Assembly: GCF_000282315.2 (NCBI RefSeq)
Contig: NZ_AKJN02000008.1
Coordinates: forward strand, 744,001 to 808,000
Source: Pseudomonas sp. GM41(2012)
GTDB lineage: Bacteria > Pseudomonadota > Gammaproteobacteria > Pseudomonadales > Pseudomonadaceae
Direction: 5' to 3'
DNA: 64,000 nucleotides
A program made the position numbers and the translations under genes. Positions within the stretch are counted from its first letter, which is position 1; every line of letters begins with the position of its first letter. This document shows, in pieces, positions 51,234-60,976 of the stretch. Below the pieces are notes generated by a model, which did no database searches, had not been told where the DNA came from, and saw only the letters and a list, made by a program, of their open reading frames with translations.

Positions 51234-53975
51234 TTACGAGGCAATCAACTGCCGCAACACGTAATGCAAAATCCCCCCCGACTTGAAGTACTCCACCTCA
51301 TTCAAGGTATCGATCCGGCACAACACCTCGACTTTCTCGCGGCTGCCGTCTTCACGGGTGATCACCAGCGACAGGTTCATCCGCGGCGTCAGTTCGACGC
51401 CGGTCAAACCGAGAATATCCAGTGTCTCCTTGCCGGTCAGGTTCAGGCTCTTGCGGTTTTGATCCAGCTTGAACTGCAACGGCAACACGCCCATGCCCAC
51501 CAGGTTGGAGCGGTGAATCCGTTCGAAACTTTCCGCAATGACCGCTTTGACCCCCAACAGATTGGTGCCCTTGGCTGCCCAGTCGCGACTCGAACCGGTG
51601 CCGTATTCTTGCCCGGCAATCACCACCAGCGGCGTGCCCGAGGCTTGATAACGCATCGCCGCATCGTAGATTGGCATCCTCTCCCCGGTGGGAATGTAAA
51701 TCGTATTACCGCCTTCTTCGCCGCCGAGCATCTCGTTACGGATGCGGATGTTGGCAAAGGTGCCGCGCATCATCACTTCGTGGTTGCCGCGTCGCGAGCC
51801 GTAGGAGTTGAAGTCCCGTGGTTCTACACCTTTCTCGCGCAGGTAGTGGCCTGCGGGGCTGTCGACCTTGATGTTGCCGGCGGGGGAGATGTGGTCGGTG
51901 GTCACCGAATCACCCAGCAGCGCGAGGACTCTGGCACCGGCGACGTCCTTGACCACCGGCGGCGGCCCGCCGATGTCATCGAAGAACGGTGGATGCTGGA
52001 TGTACGTCGAATCGTCCTGCCAGACATACGTCGCCGCTTGCGGCACTTCGATTGCCTGCCATTGCTCGTCGCCGGCAAACACTTCGGCGTATTCCTTGTG
52101 GAACATCGCGGTGTTGACCTGGTTCACCGCGTCGGCGATCTCTTTGGTGCTTGGCCAGATGTCCCGCAGATACACCAGATTGCCCTCTTTGTCGGTACCC
52201 AAAGGCTCGCTGCTGATGTCGATGCGCACCGTCCCGGCCAGCGCATAGGCGACGACCAGCGGAGGGGAGGCCAGCCAGTTGGTTTTCACCAGCGGATGCA
52301 CGCGACCTTCGAAGTTGCGGTTGCCCGACAACACCGAGGCGACGGTCAGGTCGGCGGCCTGAATGGCTTTTTCGATCGGTTCCGACAATGGCCCGGAGTT
52401 GCCAATGCAGGTGGTGCAGCCGTAGCCGACCAGGGCAAAACCCAGTTCATCAAGGTACCGGGTCAGGCCGGCAGCCTTGTAGTAGTCGGTGACCACTTTC
52501 GAGCCTGGGGCCAGCGAGCTCTTGACCCACGGTTTGCGCTTGAGGCCTTTTTCCACGGCTTTCTTCGCCACCAGGCCGGCGGCCATCATCACGCTCGGGT
52601 TGGAGGTGTTGGTGCAGGAGGTAATCGCCGCGATCACCACCGCGCCGTTTTTCAATCGATAGGTCTGACCGTCGTATTCGTAGTCGGCTTCACCGGCCAG
52701 ATCGGCATTGCCCACCGCGACGCCTCCGCCGCCTTCACTTTCGAGGCGACCGACTTCCTTGCTGGTGGGTTTGAATTGCAGGTCGACGAAGTCACTGAAC
52801 GCTTGCGCGACATTCGGCAGCGATACCCGGTCCTGGGGGCGTTTCGGCCCGGCAAGGCTGGCTTCGACGCGGCTCATGTCCAGCGCCAGAGTGTCGGTGA
52901 ACACCGGTTCCTGGCCCGGCAGGCGCCATAGGCCCTGGGCTTTGCTGTAGGCCTCGACCAGTTTCACGGTCTCGCTGGTGCGACCGGATAAGCGCAGGTA
53001 TTCCAGGGTGATGTCATCCACCGGGAAAAAGCCGCAGGTGGCACCGTATTCCGGGGCCATGTTGGCGATGGTCGCGCGGTCGGCCAGCGGCAGGTCGGCG
53101 AGGCCGTCGCCGTAGAACTCGACGAATTTGCCGACTACGCCTTTCTTGCGCAGCATCTGGGTGACGGTCAGCACCAGGTCGGTGGCGGTGATGCCTTCCT
53201 TAAGCTTGCCGGTGAGTTTGAAGCCGATCACTTCCGGGATCAGCATCGACACCGGTTGGCCGAGCATCGCCGCTTCCGCTTCGATCCCGCCGACGCCCCA
53301 GCCGAGCACGCCGAGGCCGTTGATCATGGTGGTGTGGGAGTCGGTGCCGACCAGAGTGTCGGGGAAGGCGTAGGTGCGGCCGTCCTCGTCCTTGGTCCAG
53401 ACCGTGCGCCCCAGGTATTCCAGATTCACCTGGTGGCAGATCCCGGTGCCCGGTGGTACCACGCTGAAATTGTCGAAGGCGCTTTGGCCCCAGCGCAGGA
53501 ACGCATAACGTTCACCGTTGCGCTGCATTTCGATGTCGACGTTTTGTTCGAAGGCGCTGGCACTGTCGAATTTGTCGACCATCACCGAGTGGTCGATCAC
53601 CAGATCCACGGGGGAGAGCGGATTGATTCGCTGCGGGTCGCCGCCGGCCTTGGCCATCGCGGCGCGCATCGCGGCCAGGTCGACCACGGCAGGAACACCG
53701 GTAAAGTCCTGCATCAATACCCGCGCGGGACGGTATTGAATTTCGCGGTCGGAGCGACGTTCTTTGAGCCAGGCAGCAATCGCCTTGAGGTCGGCGCCGG
53801 TAACAGTTTTTTCATCTTCCCAGCGCAGCAGGTTTTCCAGCAGCACTTTCAACGACATGGGCAGCTTGTCCAGGTCGCCCAGGCTTTTGGCGGCATCCGG
53901 CAAGCTGAAATAGTGATAGGTCTTGTCGTCGACTTGTAAGGTTTTAAGGGTTTTCAGGCTATCGAGGGACGGCAT
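51234..53975 (-). CDS. acnA: Aconitate hydratase A
   Basis: A 913-residue TCA-cycle enzyme that interconverts citrate and isocitrate. The 4Fe-4S ligands are in ITSCTNTSNPSVMMAAG and YGCTTCIGNSGPL (CxxC). Swivel-domain motif GQEYGTGSSRDWAAKG is near the C-terminus. Length and motifs fit the AcnA/IRP-like form rather than AcnB. Single gene with its own terminator; divergent from rlmM. Confidence 0.97.
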   Translation of the reverse strand: MPSLDSLKTLKTLQVDDKTYHYFSLPDAAKSLGDLDKLPMSLKVLLENLLRWEDEKTVTGADLKAIAAWLKERRSDREIQYRPARVLMQDFTGVPAVVDLAAMRAAMAKAGGDPQRINPLSPVDLVIDHSVMVDKFDSASAFEQNVDIEMQRNGERYAFLRWGQSAFDNFSVVPPGTGICHQVNLEYLGRTVWTKDEDGRTYAFPDTLVGTDSHTTMINGLGVLGWGVGGIEAEAAMLGQPVSMLIPEVIGFKLTGKLKEGITATDLVLTVTQMLRKKGVVGKFVEFYGDGLADLPLADRATIANMAPEYGATCGFFPVDDITLEYLRLSGRTSETVKLVEAYSKAQGLWRLPGQEPVFTDTLALDMSRVEASLAGPKRPQDRVSLPNVAQAFSDFVDLQFKPTSKEVGRLESEGGGGVAVGNADLAGEADYEYDGQTYRLKNGAVVIAAITSCTNTSNPSVMMAAGLVAKKAVEKGLKRKPWVKSSLAPGSKVVTDYYKAAGLTRYLDELGFALVGYGCTTCIGNSGPLSEPIEKAIQAADLTVASVLSGNRNFEGRVHPLVKTNWLASPPLVVAYALAGTVRIDISSEPLGTDKEGNLVYLRDIWPSTKEIADAVNQVNTAMFHKEYAEVFAGDEQWQAIEVPQAATYVWQDDSTYIQHPPFFDDIGGPPPVVKDVAGARVLALLGDSVTTDHISPAGNIKVDSPAGHYLREKGVEPRDFNSYGSRRGNHEVMMRGTFANIRIRNEMLGGEEGGNTIYIPTGERMPIYDAAMRYQASGTPLVVIAGQEYGTGSSRDWAAKGTNLLGVKAVIAESFERIHRSNLVGMGVLPLQFKLDQNRKSLNLTGKETLDILGLTGVELTPRMNLSLVITREDGSREKVEVLCRIDTLNEVEYFKSGGILHYVLRQLIAS

Positions 53976-54197
53976 TGAAATGACTCCTTTGGGTCCGCAC
54001 GGCTACGGACTGGCGGGACAGACAGAGCCTTAAACCTAGTCCTGTTTGGTGCTTAAGGCTAATAACTGGACTCTATGGCCAAGTCCAAGGTTCCGAACTC
54101 GGCTATCATGCGCCGGTTTTCGTGACAGGCTTTGCTTCAACGCAAGTCTGGGCATCGCGCAGTGGCTGAATTTCTCGCCATCTGCCCAGGAGTAAGA

Positions 54198-55271
54198 ATG
54201 AACACCCTCTTTATGCATTGCCGGCCGGGCTTCGAAGGCGAAGTCTGTTCCGAGATTTCCGAACACGCCGCACGACTGAACGTGGCCGGTTATGCCAAGG
54301 CCAAGACTGCCAGCGCCTGCGCCGAATTCATCTGCACCGAAGAAGACGGCGCCGAGCGCCTGATGCGTGGCCAGCGTTTCGCCGATCTGATCTTCCCGCG
54401 CCAGTGGGCTCGCGGGATCTTCATCGATCTGCCGGAAACCGACCGCATCAGCGTGATCCTCGCGCACATGGCAGACTTCCCGCTGTGCGGCAGCCTGTGG
54501 CTGGAAATGGTCGACACCAATGATGGCAAGGAACTGTCGAACTTCTGCAAGAAGTTCGAAGGCCACCTGCGCAAGGCGCTGATGGCCGCTGGCAAACTGG
54601 TTGAAGATGCCCACAAGCCACGCCTGCTGCTGACCTTCAAAAGTGGCCGAGAAGTGTTCATGGGCTTGGCCGAGTCGAACAACTCGGCGATGTGGCCGAT
54701 GGGCATTCCGCGGCTGAAGTTTCCACGTGAAGCGCCGAGCCGTTCGACGCTGAAGCTGGAAGAGGCGTGGCACCATTTCATCCCGCGCGATCAATGGGAC
54801 GAGCGTCTGCACAGCGACATGACCGGCGTCGACCTTGGCGCCGCGCCGGGTGGCTGGACCTGGCAGCTGGTCAACCGCGGCATGTTGGTGACCGCCATCG
54901 ACAACGGTCCGATGGCCGAAAGCCTGATGGACACTGGTCTGGTACAACACTTGATGGCTGACGGTTTCACCTTCAAGCCCAAGCAACCGGTGGACTGGAT
55001 GGTCTGCGACATCGTCGAGAAACCGGCGCGCAACGCCGCGATGCTGGAAGAGTGGATTGGCGAGGGGCATTGCCGCGAAGCGGTGGTCAACCTCAAGCTG
55101 CCAATGAAACAGCGTTACGCCGAAGTGAAGCGCTTGCTGGAGCGCATTGCCGACGGGTTCAAGGAACGCGGTATTCGGGTCGAGATCGGCTGCAAACAGC
55201 TGTACCACGACCGTGAAGAAGTGACCTGCCATTTGCGCCGGCTCGACGTGAAGAAACCCAAGTCCCGCTGA
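54198..55271 (+). CDS. rlmM: 23S rRNA (cytidine-2498-2'-O)-methyltransferase RlmM
   Basis: A 357-residue SAM-dependent enzyme. The N-terminal THUMP-like region begins MNTLFMHCRPGFEGEVCSEI. The Rossmann methyltransferase core has the SAM-binding motif GVDLGAAPGGWTWQLVNRG (about residues 213-231), and VVNLKLPMKQR carries a conserved Lys. AGGAGTAAGA precedes ATG 54198. Length equals that of the family; no unusual features. Confidence 0.95.
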   Translation: MNTLFMHCRPGFEGEVCSEISEHAARLNVAGYAKAKTASACAEFICTEEDGAERLMRGQRFADLIFPRQWARGIFIDLPETDRISVILAHMADFPLCGSLWLEMVDTNDGKELSNFCKKFEGHLRKALMAAGKLVEDAHKPRLLLTFKSGREVFMGLAESNNSAMWPMGIPRLKFPREAPSRSTLKLEEAWHHFIPRDQWDERLHSDMTGVDLGAAPGGWTWQLVNRGMLVTAIDNGPMAESLMDTGLVQHLMADGFTFKPKQPVDWMVCDIVEKPARNAAMLEEWIGEGHCREAVVNLKLPMKQRYAEVKRLLERIADGFKERGIRVEIGCKQLYHDREEVTCHLRRLDVKKPKSR

Positions 55272-55285
55272 TTCACACGGACCCA

Positions 55286-55375
55286 TGTGGGAGCGGGCTT
55301 GCTCGCGAATGCGGACGAACATTCAACATTGATGTCGACTGACCCACCGCTTTCGCGAGCAAGCCCGCTCCCACA
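55286..55375. repeat. REP pair, GAGCGGGCTTGCTCGCGA type
   Basis: TGTGGGAGCGGGCTTGCTCG and its inverted copy flank a spacer of about 34 bases. The spacer CATTCAACATTGATGTCGACTG resembles that of the pairs at 567 and 23711. Confidence 0.88.
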
Positions 55376-55450
55376 GGGATCGGTGTAACGCCATAGATGA
55401 CCGAACACCCGGCAATGCGCGACAATGCCGGCAAGTTTCAGGAGTGAATC

Positions 55451-55702
55451 ATGAGTGAAATGATTGATACGCCGGTTGACGGCACCCTCGACGCCACCGG
55501 CCTCAACTGCCCGGAACCGGTGATGATGCTGCACCAGCACATCCGTGACCTGGTGCCCGGCGGTCTGCTGAAGGTGATCGCCACCGACCCGTCGACCCGT
55601 CGCGACATTCCCAAGTTCTGTGTGTTTCTCGACCACGAACTGGTGGCGCAGCACGAAGAGGCAGGCACCTACCTCTACTGGATCCGCAAGAAACTCGCTT
55701 AA
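55451..55702 (+). CDS. tusA: Sulfur-carrier protein TusA
   Basis: An 83-residue protein with the SirA/TusA motif LNCPEPVMM, where C20 carries persulfide sulfur for 2-thiouridine modification of tRNA and other sulfur transfers. CAGGAGTGAATC precedes the ATG. Its 3' end overlaps the convergent MATE gene by four bases. Confidence 0.94.
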   Translation: MSEMIDTPVDGTLDATGLNCPEPVMMLHQHIRDLVPGGLLKVIATDPSTRRDIPKFCVFLDHELVAQHEEAGTYLYWIRKKLA

Positions 55703-57108
55703 CCCGCCGAATGGCTGATGCGGATCCGCTTGCGTGCACTGCGCGTCAGGCGGATCGACAGCATCAACGCCGCGCAACTTAAGCCCACGATCAATCCCTG
55801 CCACAGCCCGCTCGGGCCGCTCGGCGCGCCGAACCAATCGGTCAGGCCCAACGCGTAACCCACCGGCAAACCAATCCCCCAGTAAGCGAACAGCGTCAGG
55901 ATCATCGTCACCCGAGTGTCCTGATAGCCGCGCAATGCGCCGGCAGCCGTTACCTGGATCGCATCGGAAAACTGGAACAGCGCCGAATACACAATCAGCA
56001 TCGCCGCGACATGAATCACCGTCGGGTCGGCCGTATAGATCGTTGCGATGTGTTCACGCAGCGACAGCATCATGCTCGCGGAAATGCACGCATAGGCCAG
56101 TGCCGTGCCCATGCCGACACCGGCGGCGAAGCGGGCCTCGCGCGGCTCCTGACGGCCGAGCGCCTGGCCGACCCGCACGGTCACGGCCATGCCAAGGGAG
56201 TAAGGAATCATGAACACCAGCGAGCTGAAATTCAGCGCGATCTGATGCCCGGCCACCACCGTCGCGCCGAGGCTGCCGATCAGCAGCGCAATCACCGCGA
56301 AGATGCTCGACTCGGCGAACACCGCGATGCCGATCGGCAGGCCGATGCCCAACAGGCGTTTGATCACCGACCACTGTGGCCAGTCGAAACGGCTGAACAA
56401 CTCACTCGACTGATACGCCGGCGCCCAGCGCTCCCACCCGGCCATGCCCAGCGCCATCACCCACATCACGATCGCCGTGGCCCAGCCGCAACCGACACCG
56501 CCCATGGCCGGCACACCGAAGTGGCCATAGATGAAGACGTAGTTCAGCGGAATGTTCAGCGCCAACCCGCACAGACCCAGCACCATGGCCGGACGCGTGC
56601 GCCCCAGGCCGTCACTGAAGCAGCGCAGCACATGGTAGAACGCAACGGCGGGCAAACCGCTGGCGATGCCGTGCAGGTATTGCATGCACGGGCCGATCAG
56701 TTCGGGATCGACCTTCATGATGTGCAGAATCGGTTCGGCGCTGAACAACATGCCGGTCGCCATCAAGCCCACGACCAATGCCAGCCACAGTGCCTGGCGC
56801 ACGATCGGGCCGATCTCGCGATGGGTGCCGGCGCCGAAACGCTGGGCGACTTTCGGGGTAGTCGCCAGCAGCGTGCCGGTCATCAACAGAAACACCGGCA
56901 CCCAGATCGAGTTGCCCAGCGCCACCGCCGCCAGATCCCGTGGTCCGACCCGGCCCGCCATCACCGCATCGACGAAGCCCATGGCGGTGGTCGCCAGTTG
57001 CGCGATCATGATCGGCAAGGCCAGGCCGAGCAGGTTTTTCAGCTCCAGGCGAACCCGGGCCGGACGGGTGAGGGAAATAGCGGCGGGGCGGTCAGTCACG
57101 GAATTCAA
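55699..57108 (-). CDS. MATE-family multidrug efflux transporter (NorM/PmpM-like)
   Basis: A 469-residue protein with 12 predicted helices and MATE features (LPIMIAQLATTAMGFVDAVM; GHQIALNFSSLVFMIPYSLG). Members export cationic drugs in exchange for Na+ or H+. The start is TTG at 57108; GTG at 57099 is an alternative and neither has a clear ribosome site. The 3' end overlaps tusA by four bases on the opposite strand. Confidence 0.92.
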   Translation of the reverse strand: MNSVTDRPAAISLTRPARVRLELKNLLGLALPIMIAQLATTAMGFVDAVMAGRVGPRDLAAVALGNSIWVPVFLLMTGTLLATTPKVAQRFGAGTHREIGPIVRQALWLALVVGLMATGMLFSAEPILHIMKVDPELIGPCMQYLHGIASGLPAVAFYHVLRCFSDGLGRTRPAMVLGLCGLALNIPLNYVFIYGHFGVPAMGGVGCGWATAIVMWVMALGMAGWERWAPAYQSSELFSRFDWPQWSVIKRLLGIGLPIGIAVFAESSIFAVIALLIGSLGATVVAGHQIALNFSSLVFMIPYSLGMAVTVRVGQALGRQEPREARFAAGVGMGTALAYACISASMMLSLREHIATIYTADPTVIHVAAMLIVYSALFQFSDAIQVTAAGALRGYQDTRVTMILTLFAYWGIGLPVGYALGLTDWFGAPSGPSGLWQGLIVGLSCAALMLSIRLTRSARKRIRISHSAG

Positions 57109-57216
57109 GGGCGAAACGTCCAGAGATGTTGATGCGCAAGGCGGCGCATTCTACGCCCTGACGCAGTGGTCAGGAAAAGTCCTGTGTTAGGGATTTGTAA
57201 TCACGCACGGTCCCTT

Positions 57217-57317
57217 GTAGGAGCTGTCGAGTGAAACGAGGCTGCGATCTTTTGATCTTGTCTTTAAAAAACAAAGTCAAAAGATCGCAGCCTCGTTTCA
57301 CTCGACAGCTCCTACAG
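57217..57317. repeat. REP pair, inverted orientation of the GATCGCAGCCTCG type
   Basis: Here the CCTTGTAGGAGCTGTCGAGT ends face outwards and the GATCGCAG ends face inwards, the reverse of the other copies at 2779, 5184, 17055 and 19572. Spacer about 24 bases including TTGTCTTTAAAAAACAAAGT, itself an inverted repeat. Confidence 0.88.
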
Positions 57318-57382
57318 GGGATGCGTGCTAGGCGTGACGTGCCATCTCCGCCTACACTGCCGATCCGCCAAAGGAGCCTGCC

Positions 57383-58525
57383 ATGCTGATTGTTGCCGAC
57401 GAAAATATCCCGCTGCTCGATGCCTTCTTCGAAGGTTTCGGTGAAATCCGCCGGGTGCCGGGACGTTCCATTGACCGCGCCACCGTCGAACAGGCCGATG
57501 TGCTGCTGGTGCGCTCGGTGACCAACGTTAACCGCGGGTTGCTCGAAGGCAGCAAGGTACGCTTTGTCGGCACCTGCACCATCGGCACGGATCACCTGGA
57601 TCTGGATTACTTTCAGCGGGCCGGCATCACCTGGTCCAGCGCACCCGGCTGCAACGCCCGGGGCGTGGTCGACTACGTGCTCGGCAGTCTGCTGACCCTG
57701 GCCGAAATCGAAGGCGCCGACCTGGCTCAACGCACCTACGGCATCGTCGGTGCCGGTGAAGTGGGCGGCCGGTTGGTCAAGGTGCTGCAAGGTCTGGGCT
57801 GGAACGTGCTGGTCTGCGATCCGCCAAGGCAAGCCGCAGAAGGTGGCGATTACGTCAGCCTCGAACAGATCATCGAGCAGTGCGATGTCATCAGTCTGCA
57901 CACGCCGTTGAAGAAACACGGCGCCCAGTCGACCTGGCATCTGCTCGATAAAAACCGACTGAGCCAGCTCAAGTCCGGCACCTGGCTGATCAACGCCAGT
58001 CGTGGCCCGGTGGTGGACAACGCCGCTCTGCGCCAAGTGCTGCTGCAACGCGAAGACCTGCAAGCTGTGCTGGATGTCTGGGAAGGTGAGCCTGAGGTCG
58101 ATGTGGCCCTGGCCGAACTCTGCGTGCTGGCGACGCCGCACATTGCCGGTTACAGCCTCGACGGCAGACAGCGTGGCACCGCGCAGATTTATCAGGCGTA
58201 TTGCGATTTTCTCGGGCAAACCGCCCGGATCAACTTGAACGATTTGCTGCCCACACCCTGGCTGTCGCAAGTGACCTTGAACGCTAACAGCGATCCGGCC
58301 TGGTCGCTGGCCATGTTGTGCCGTGGCGTGTACGACCCGCGACGCGACGATGCGGATTTCCGCCGCAGCCTTGTAGGCAATGTGAACGAACAGCGTGCGG
58401 CGTTCGATTCACTGCGCAAACATTATCCGTTGCGGCGTGAGATTGATGGGTTGCAGGTGCGGATCGAGGGGGATTCGCCTGAGTTGCAGAAGATCGTGGC
58501 GGCGTTGGGTGCTTCTGCTGTCTGA
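57383..58525 (+). CDS. pdxB: 4-phosphoerythronate dehydrogenase
   Basis: A 380-residue enzyme of pyridoxal 5'-phosphate synthesis, oxidising 4-phosphoerythronate. The NAD-binding motif is GIVGAGEVGGRLVKVL (about residues 117-132); conserved Arg in INASRGPVVDN and His in TPHIAGYSLDG; the PdxB-specific C-terminal dimerisation domain (about 290-375) is present, which separates it from other D-2-hydroxyacid dehydrogenases. AAAGGAG precedes the ATG. Confidence 0.96.
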   Translation: MLIVADENIPLLDAFFEGFGEIRRVPGRSIDRATVEQADVLLVRSVTNVNRGLLEGSKVRFVGTCTIGTDHLDLDYFQRAGITWSSAPGCNARGVVDYVLGSLLTLAEIEGADLAQRTYGIVGAGEVGGRLVKVLQGLGWNVLVCDPPRQAAEGGDYVSLEQIIEQCDVISLHTPLKKHGAQSTWHLLDKNRLSQLKSGTWLINASRGPVVDNAALRQVLLQREDLQAVLDVWEGEPEVDVALAELCVLATPHIAGYSLDGRQRGTAQIYQAYCDFLGQTARINLNDLLPTPWLSQVTLNANSDPAWSLAMLCRGVYDPRRDDADFRRSLVGNVNEQRAAFDSLRKHYPLRREIDGLQVRIEGDSPELQKIVAALGASAV

Positions 58526-58534
58526 GCATCGAGT

Positions 58535-58637
58535 CGGCCCCTTCGCGAGCAGGCTCGCTCCCACATTTAATCTCAGTCGTATACAGACGCTATATCCACT
58601 GGAGATCACTGTGGGAGCGAGCCTGCTCGCGAAGGGC
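58535..58637. repeat. REP pair, GAGCGAGCCTGCTCGCGA type
   Basis: GGCCCCTTCGCGAGCAGGCT and its inverted copy (CCTGCTCGCGAAGGGCC) flank a spacer of about 45 bases between convergent genes. Confidence 0.87.
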
Positions 58638-58666
58638 CGCACTGCAATTTCTGGATCAGCAGCCAT

Positions 58667-58693
58667 AAAAAACCCGGCCATCAGAGGCCGGGT
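58667..58693 (-). terminator. Terminator of the small gene at 58713
   Basis: On the minus strand ACCCGGCC-TCTGAT-GGCCGGGT is followed by TTTTTTATGG, 20 bases after the stop codon. Confidence 0.85.
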
Positions 58694-58712
58694 CAAGAAG
58701 ACGGTGGCTATA

Positions 58713-58892
58713 TCACTTTTGTTCGGCAGGCTTGACCAATCGCTTTTCCAGTTCGCGGCAAGCGTCCTGGATCATGTCTTCAGTGATCGGTACTTCGCGC
58801 CCATCCTTATCGATAATTGAGCAACCCAGAGACTGGTCTGGCTGTGTGCGGATCACTTCAATCTTGTCTTCGCTGCTGTTTTGCAAGGACAT
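58713..58892 (-). CDS. Small conserved protein of unknown function
   Basis: A 59-residue hydrophilic protein (begins MSLQNSSEDKIEVIRTQPDQ, ends RLVKPAEQK) with no signal or membrane segment. It has a short N-terminal part with likely beta strands (KIEVIR, CSIIDKDG) and a C-terminal helix (EDMIQDACRELEKRLV). GAGGAGACAGGCC before ATG 58892 is a strong ribosome site, and a good terminator follows, both supporting a real gene. I do not recognise the family by function. It is convergent with pdxB and divergent from the ABC exporter. Confidence 0.75.
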   Translation of the reverse strand: MSLQNSSEDKIEVIRTQPDQSLGCSIIDKDGREVPITEDMIQDACRELEKRLVKPAEQK

Positions 58893-59150
58893 GGCCTGTC
58901 TCCTCATCAGGTTGTGTGCTTACTATAGAACCGCCACGTGACCGGGCTGTGACAACTCCCTGCGATCTTTCCGGCGGAAACATCAGTCCACCAGAAATAT
59001 GGCTGCGTTGCCACCCGGACTTTAGACCAATACCGTCTAGGACGTAGTCTTTGCGGTCATATTTATCCTGACTCATTATGATTTACAGCGTTCAATCCCA
59101 TTGACCGGTGTAGGCTTGATCGCGTCAAACCCTACTGGTTGCGCCATCGA

Positions 59151-60938
59151 ATGATCTCCATCCTCTCATCCCGTCAACGGCGCGCCATGCGCCTGGCCCT
59201 GCGTTTCATCGCGCCTTATCGCTGGCCGGCCGTCGGTGCCTTGCTCGCATTGATCGTCACGGCGGGCATCACCTTATCCATGGGGCAAGGGATTCGCCTG
59301 CTGGTGGATCAGGGCTTCATGACCCAATCGCCGCATTTGCTCAACCAGTCCATCGGCTTGTTTATGTTGCTGGTGGTCGGGCTGGCGATTGGCACCTTCG
59401 CGCGTTTTTACCTGGTCTCATGGATCGGCGAACGCGTTGTCGCGGACATCCGTCGTCAAGTGTTCAACCATCTGATCTATCTGCACCCAGGATTCTACGA
59501 AGACAACCGCAGCTCCGAGATCCAGTCGCGGTTGACCGCTGACACCACGCTGCTGCAATCGGTGATCGGCTCTTCGCTGTCGCTGTTTTTGCGCAATCTG
59601 TTGATGGTGATCGGCGGGATCGTCCTGTTGTTTATCACCAACCCCAAACTCACCAGCATCGTGGTGGTCGCGTTGCCGTTGGTGATCGCGCCGATCCTGA
59701 TCTTCGGCCGTCGGGTGCGTAGCCTGTCGCGCCTGAGCCAGGACCGGATTGCCGATATCGGCAGCTATGTTTCCGAAACCCTGGGCCAGATCAAAACCGT
59801 GCAGGCTTACAACCATCAGGTCCAGGATGAGCAGCGCTTTGCCGCAACGGTGGAGGAGGCCTTCAACACCGCTCGCAAGCGGATCTTCCAGCGGGCCTGG
59901 CTGATTACCCTGGTGATCGTACTGGTGCTTGGCGCGGTCGGGGTGATGCTCTGGGTCGGCGGAATGGATGTCATTGCCGGGCGGATTTCCGCGGGCGAGC
60001 TGGCGGCGTTTGTGTTTTACAGCCTGATTGTCGGCAGTGCATTCGGTACGTTGAGCGAAGTGATCGGTGAACTGCAGCGTGCCGCCGGCGCCGCCGAGCG
60101 GATTGCCGAGTTGCTGCGCTCGGAAAATATCATCCGGCCACCGACCACTGACCTGGTGACCTTGCCTGAACGGGTAAAGGGTGACCTGGTGTTGCAAGAC
60201 GTGCGTTTTTCCTACCCATCGCGCCCCGAAAGCTATGCGGTCGATGGTTTGAATCTGACGATCAATGCCGGCGAAACCCTCGCGTTGGTCGGGCCGTCCG
60301 GTGCCGGCAAGTCGACGGTGTATGACTTGCTGTTGCGCTTTTACGACCCCGCCGCAGGACGCATCCTGCTCGATGGCGTGCCACTGACTCATCTCGATCC
60401 GTTGGACCTGCGCCGCTGCTTCGCCCTGGTCTCGCAATCCCCGGCGCTGTTCTTTGGCAGCATCGAAGAGAACCTCCGCTACGGCAACCCGACGGCCACC
60501 CTGGCCCAGGTTCAGGAGGCGGCGAAAATCGCTTACGCCCACGACTTCATCGAACAAATGCCCAACGGCTACCAGACCCACCTTGGCGACGGTGGCCTCG
60601 GTTTGTCCGGCGGCCAACGTCAGCGCCTGGCCATCGCCCGGGCGCTGCTGGTGGATGCGCCGATCCTGCTGCTGGACGAAGCCACCAGCGCCCTCGACGC
60701 CCAGAGCGAACACCTGATCCAGCAAGCCCTGCCGAGCCTGATGAAAAACCGCACCACGCTGGTCATCGCCCACCGACTGGCCACGGTGAAAAACGCTGAC
60801 CGGATCGCGGTGATGGATCAGGGGAAACTGGTAGCGGTGGGGACGCATCAGGAATTGATTGCGAGCAACACGCTGTATGCGCGGTTGGCGGCGTTGCAGT
60901 TCAGTGATGGCAAGGCTGAACTCGACATACACCCGTAG
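59151..60938 (+). CDS. ABC exporter, fused membrane and ATPase domains (MsbA-like)
   Basis: A 595-residue half-transporter that would work as a homodimer. The N-terminal half has six membrane helices (about residues 20-305). The ATPase half has Walker A VGPSGAGKSTVYDLL (about 377-391), signature LSGGQRQRLAIARALL, Walker B ILLLDEATSALDAQ and H-loop VIAHRLATVKNADR. Such proteins export lipids, drugs or peptides. ATG 59151 is preferred to the upstream TTG at 59139, but no clear ribosome site is visible, so the start is uncertain. The 258-base gap upstream holds no further gene I can support. Substrate unknown. Confidence 0.88.
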   Translation: MISILSSRQRRAMRLALRFIAPYRWPAVGALLALIVTAGITLSMGQGIRLLVDQGFMTQSPHLLNQSIGLFMLLVVGLAIGTFARFYLVSWIGERVVADIRRQVFNHLIYLHPGFYEDNRSSEIQSRLTADTTLLQSVIGSSLSLFLRNLLMVIGGIVLLFITNPKLTSIVVVALPLVIAPILIFGRRVRSLSRLSQDRIADIGSYVSETLGQIKTVQAYNHQVQDEQRFAATVEEAFNTARKRIFQRAWLITLVIVLVLGAVGVMLWVGGMDVIAGRISAGELAAFVFYSLIVGSAFGTLSEVIGELQRAAGAAERIAELLRSENIIRPPTTDLVTLPERVKGDLVLQDVRFSYPSRPESYAVDGLNLTINAGETLALVGPSGAGKSTVYDLLLRFYDPAAGRILLDGVPLTHLDPLDLRRCFALVSQSPALFFGSIEENLRYGNPTATLAQVQEAAKIAYAHDFIEQMPNGYQTHLGDGGLGLSGGQRQRLAIARALLVDAPILLLDEATSALDAQSEHLIQQALPSLMKNRTTLVIAHRLATVKNADRIAVMDQGKLVAVGTHQELIASNTLYARLAALQFSDGKAELDIHP

Positions 60939-60976
60939 GCACTACCGCACCCCTTTTTGGAAGATGCGCTAACTCC

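Noticed and set aside
51264..52931. 555-codon open frame antisense to acnA
   Set aside because: No recognisable domain, and the minus strand encodes aconitase with its Fe-S motifs.
54036..55322. 428-codon open frame antisense to rlmM
   Set aside because: Antisense shadow; the plus strand has a clear methyltransferase and ribosome site.
59116..59128. TTGATCGCGTCAA near the ABC exporter start, resembling an ANR box
   Set aside because: Half-sites are separated by three bases instead of four, so it does not fit the ANR spacing.
59418..60932. 504-codon open frame antisense to the ABC exporter
   Set aside because: Antisense shadow; the plus strand has all ABC motifs.
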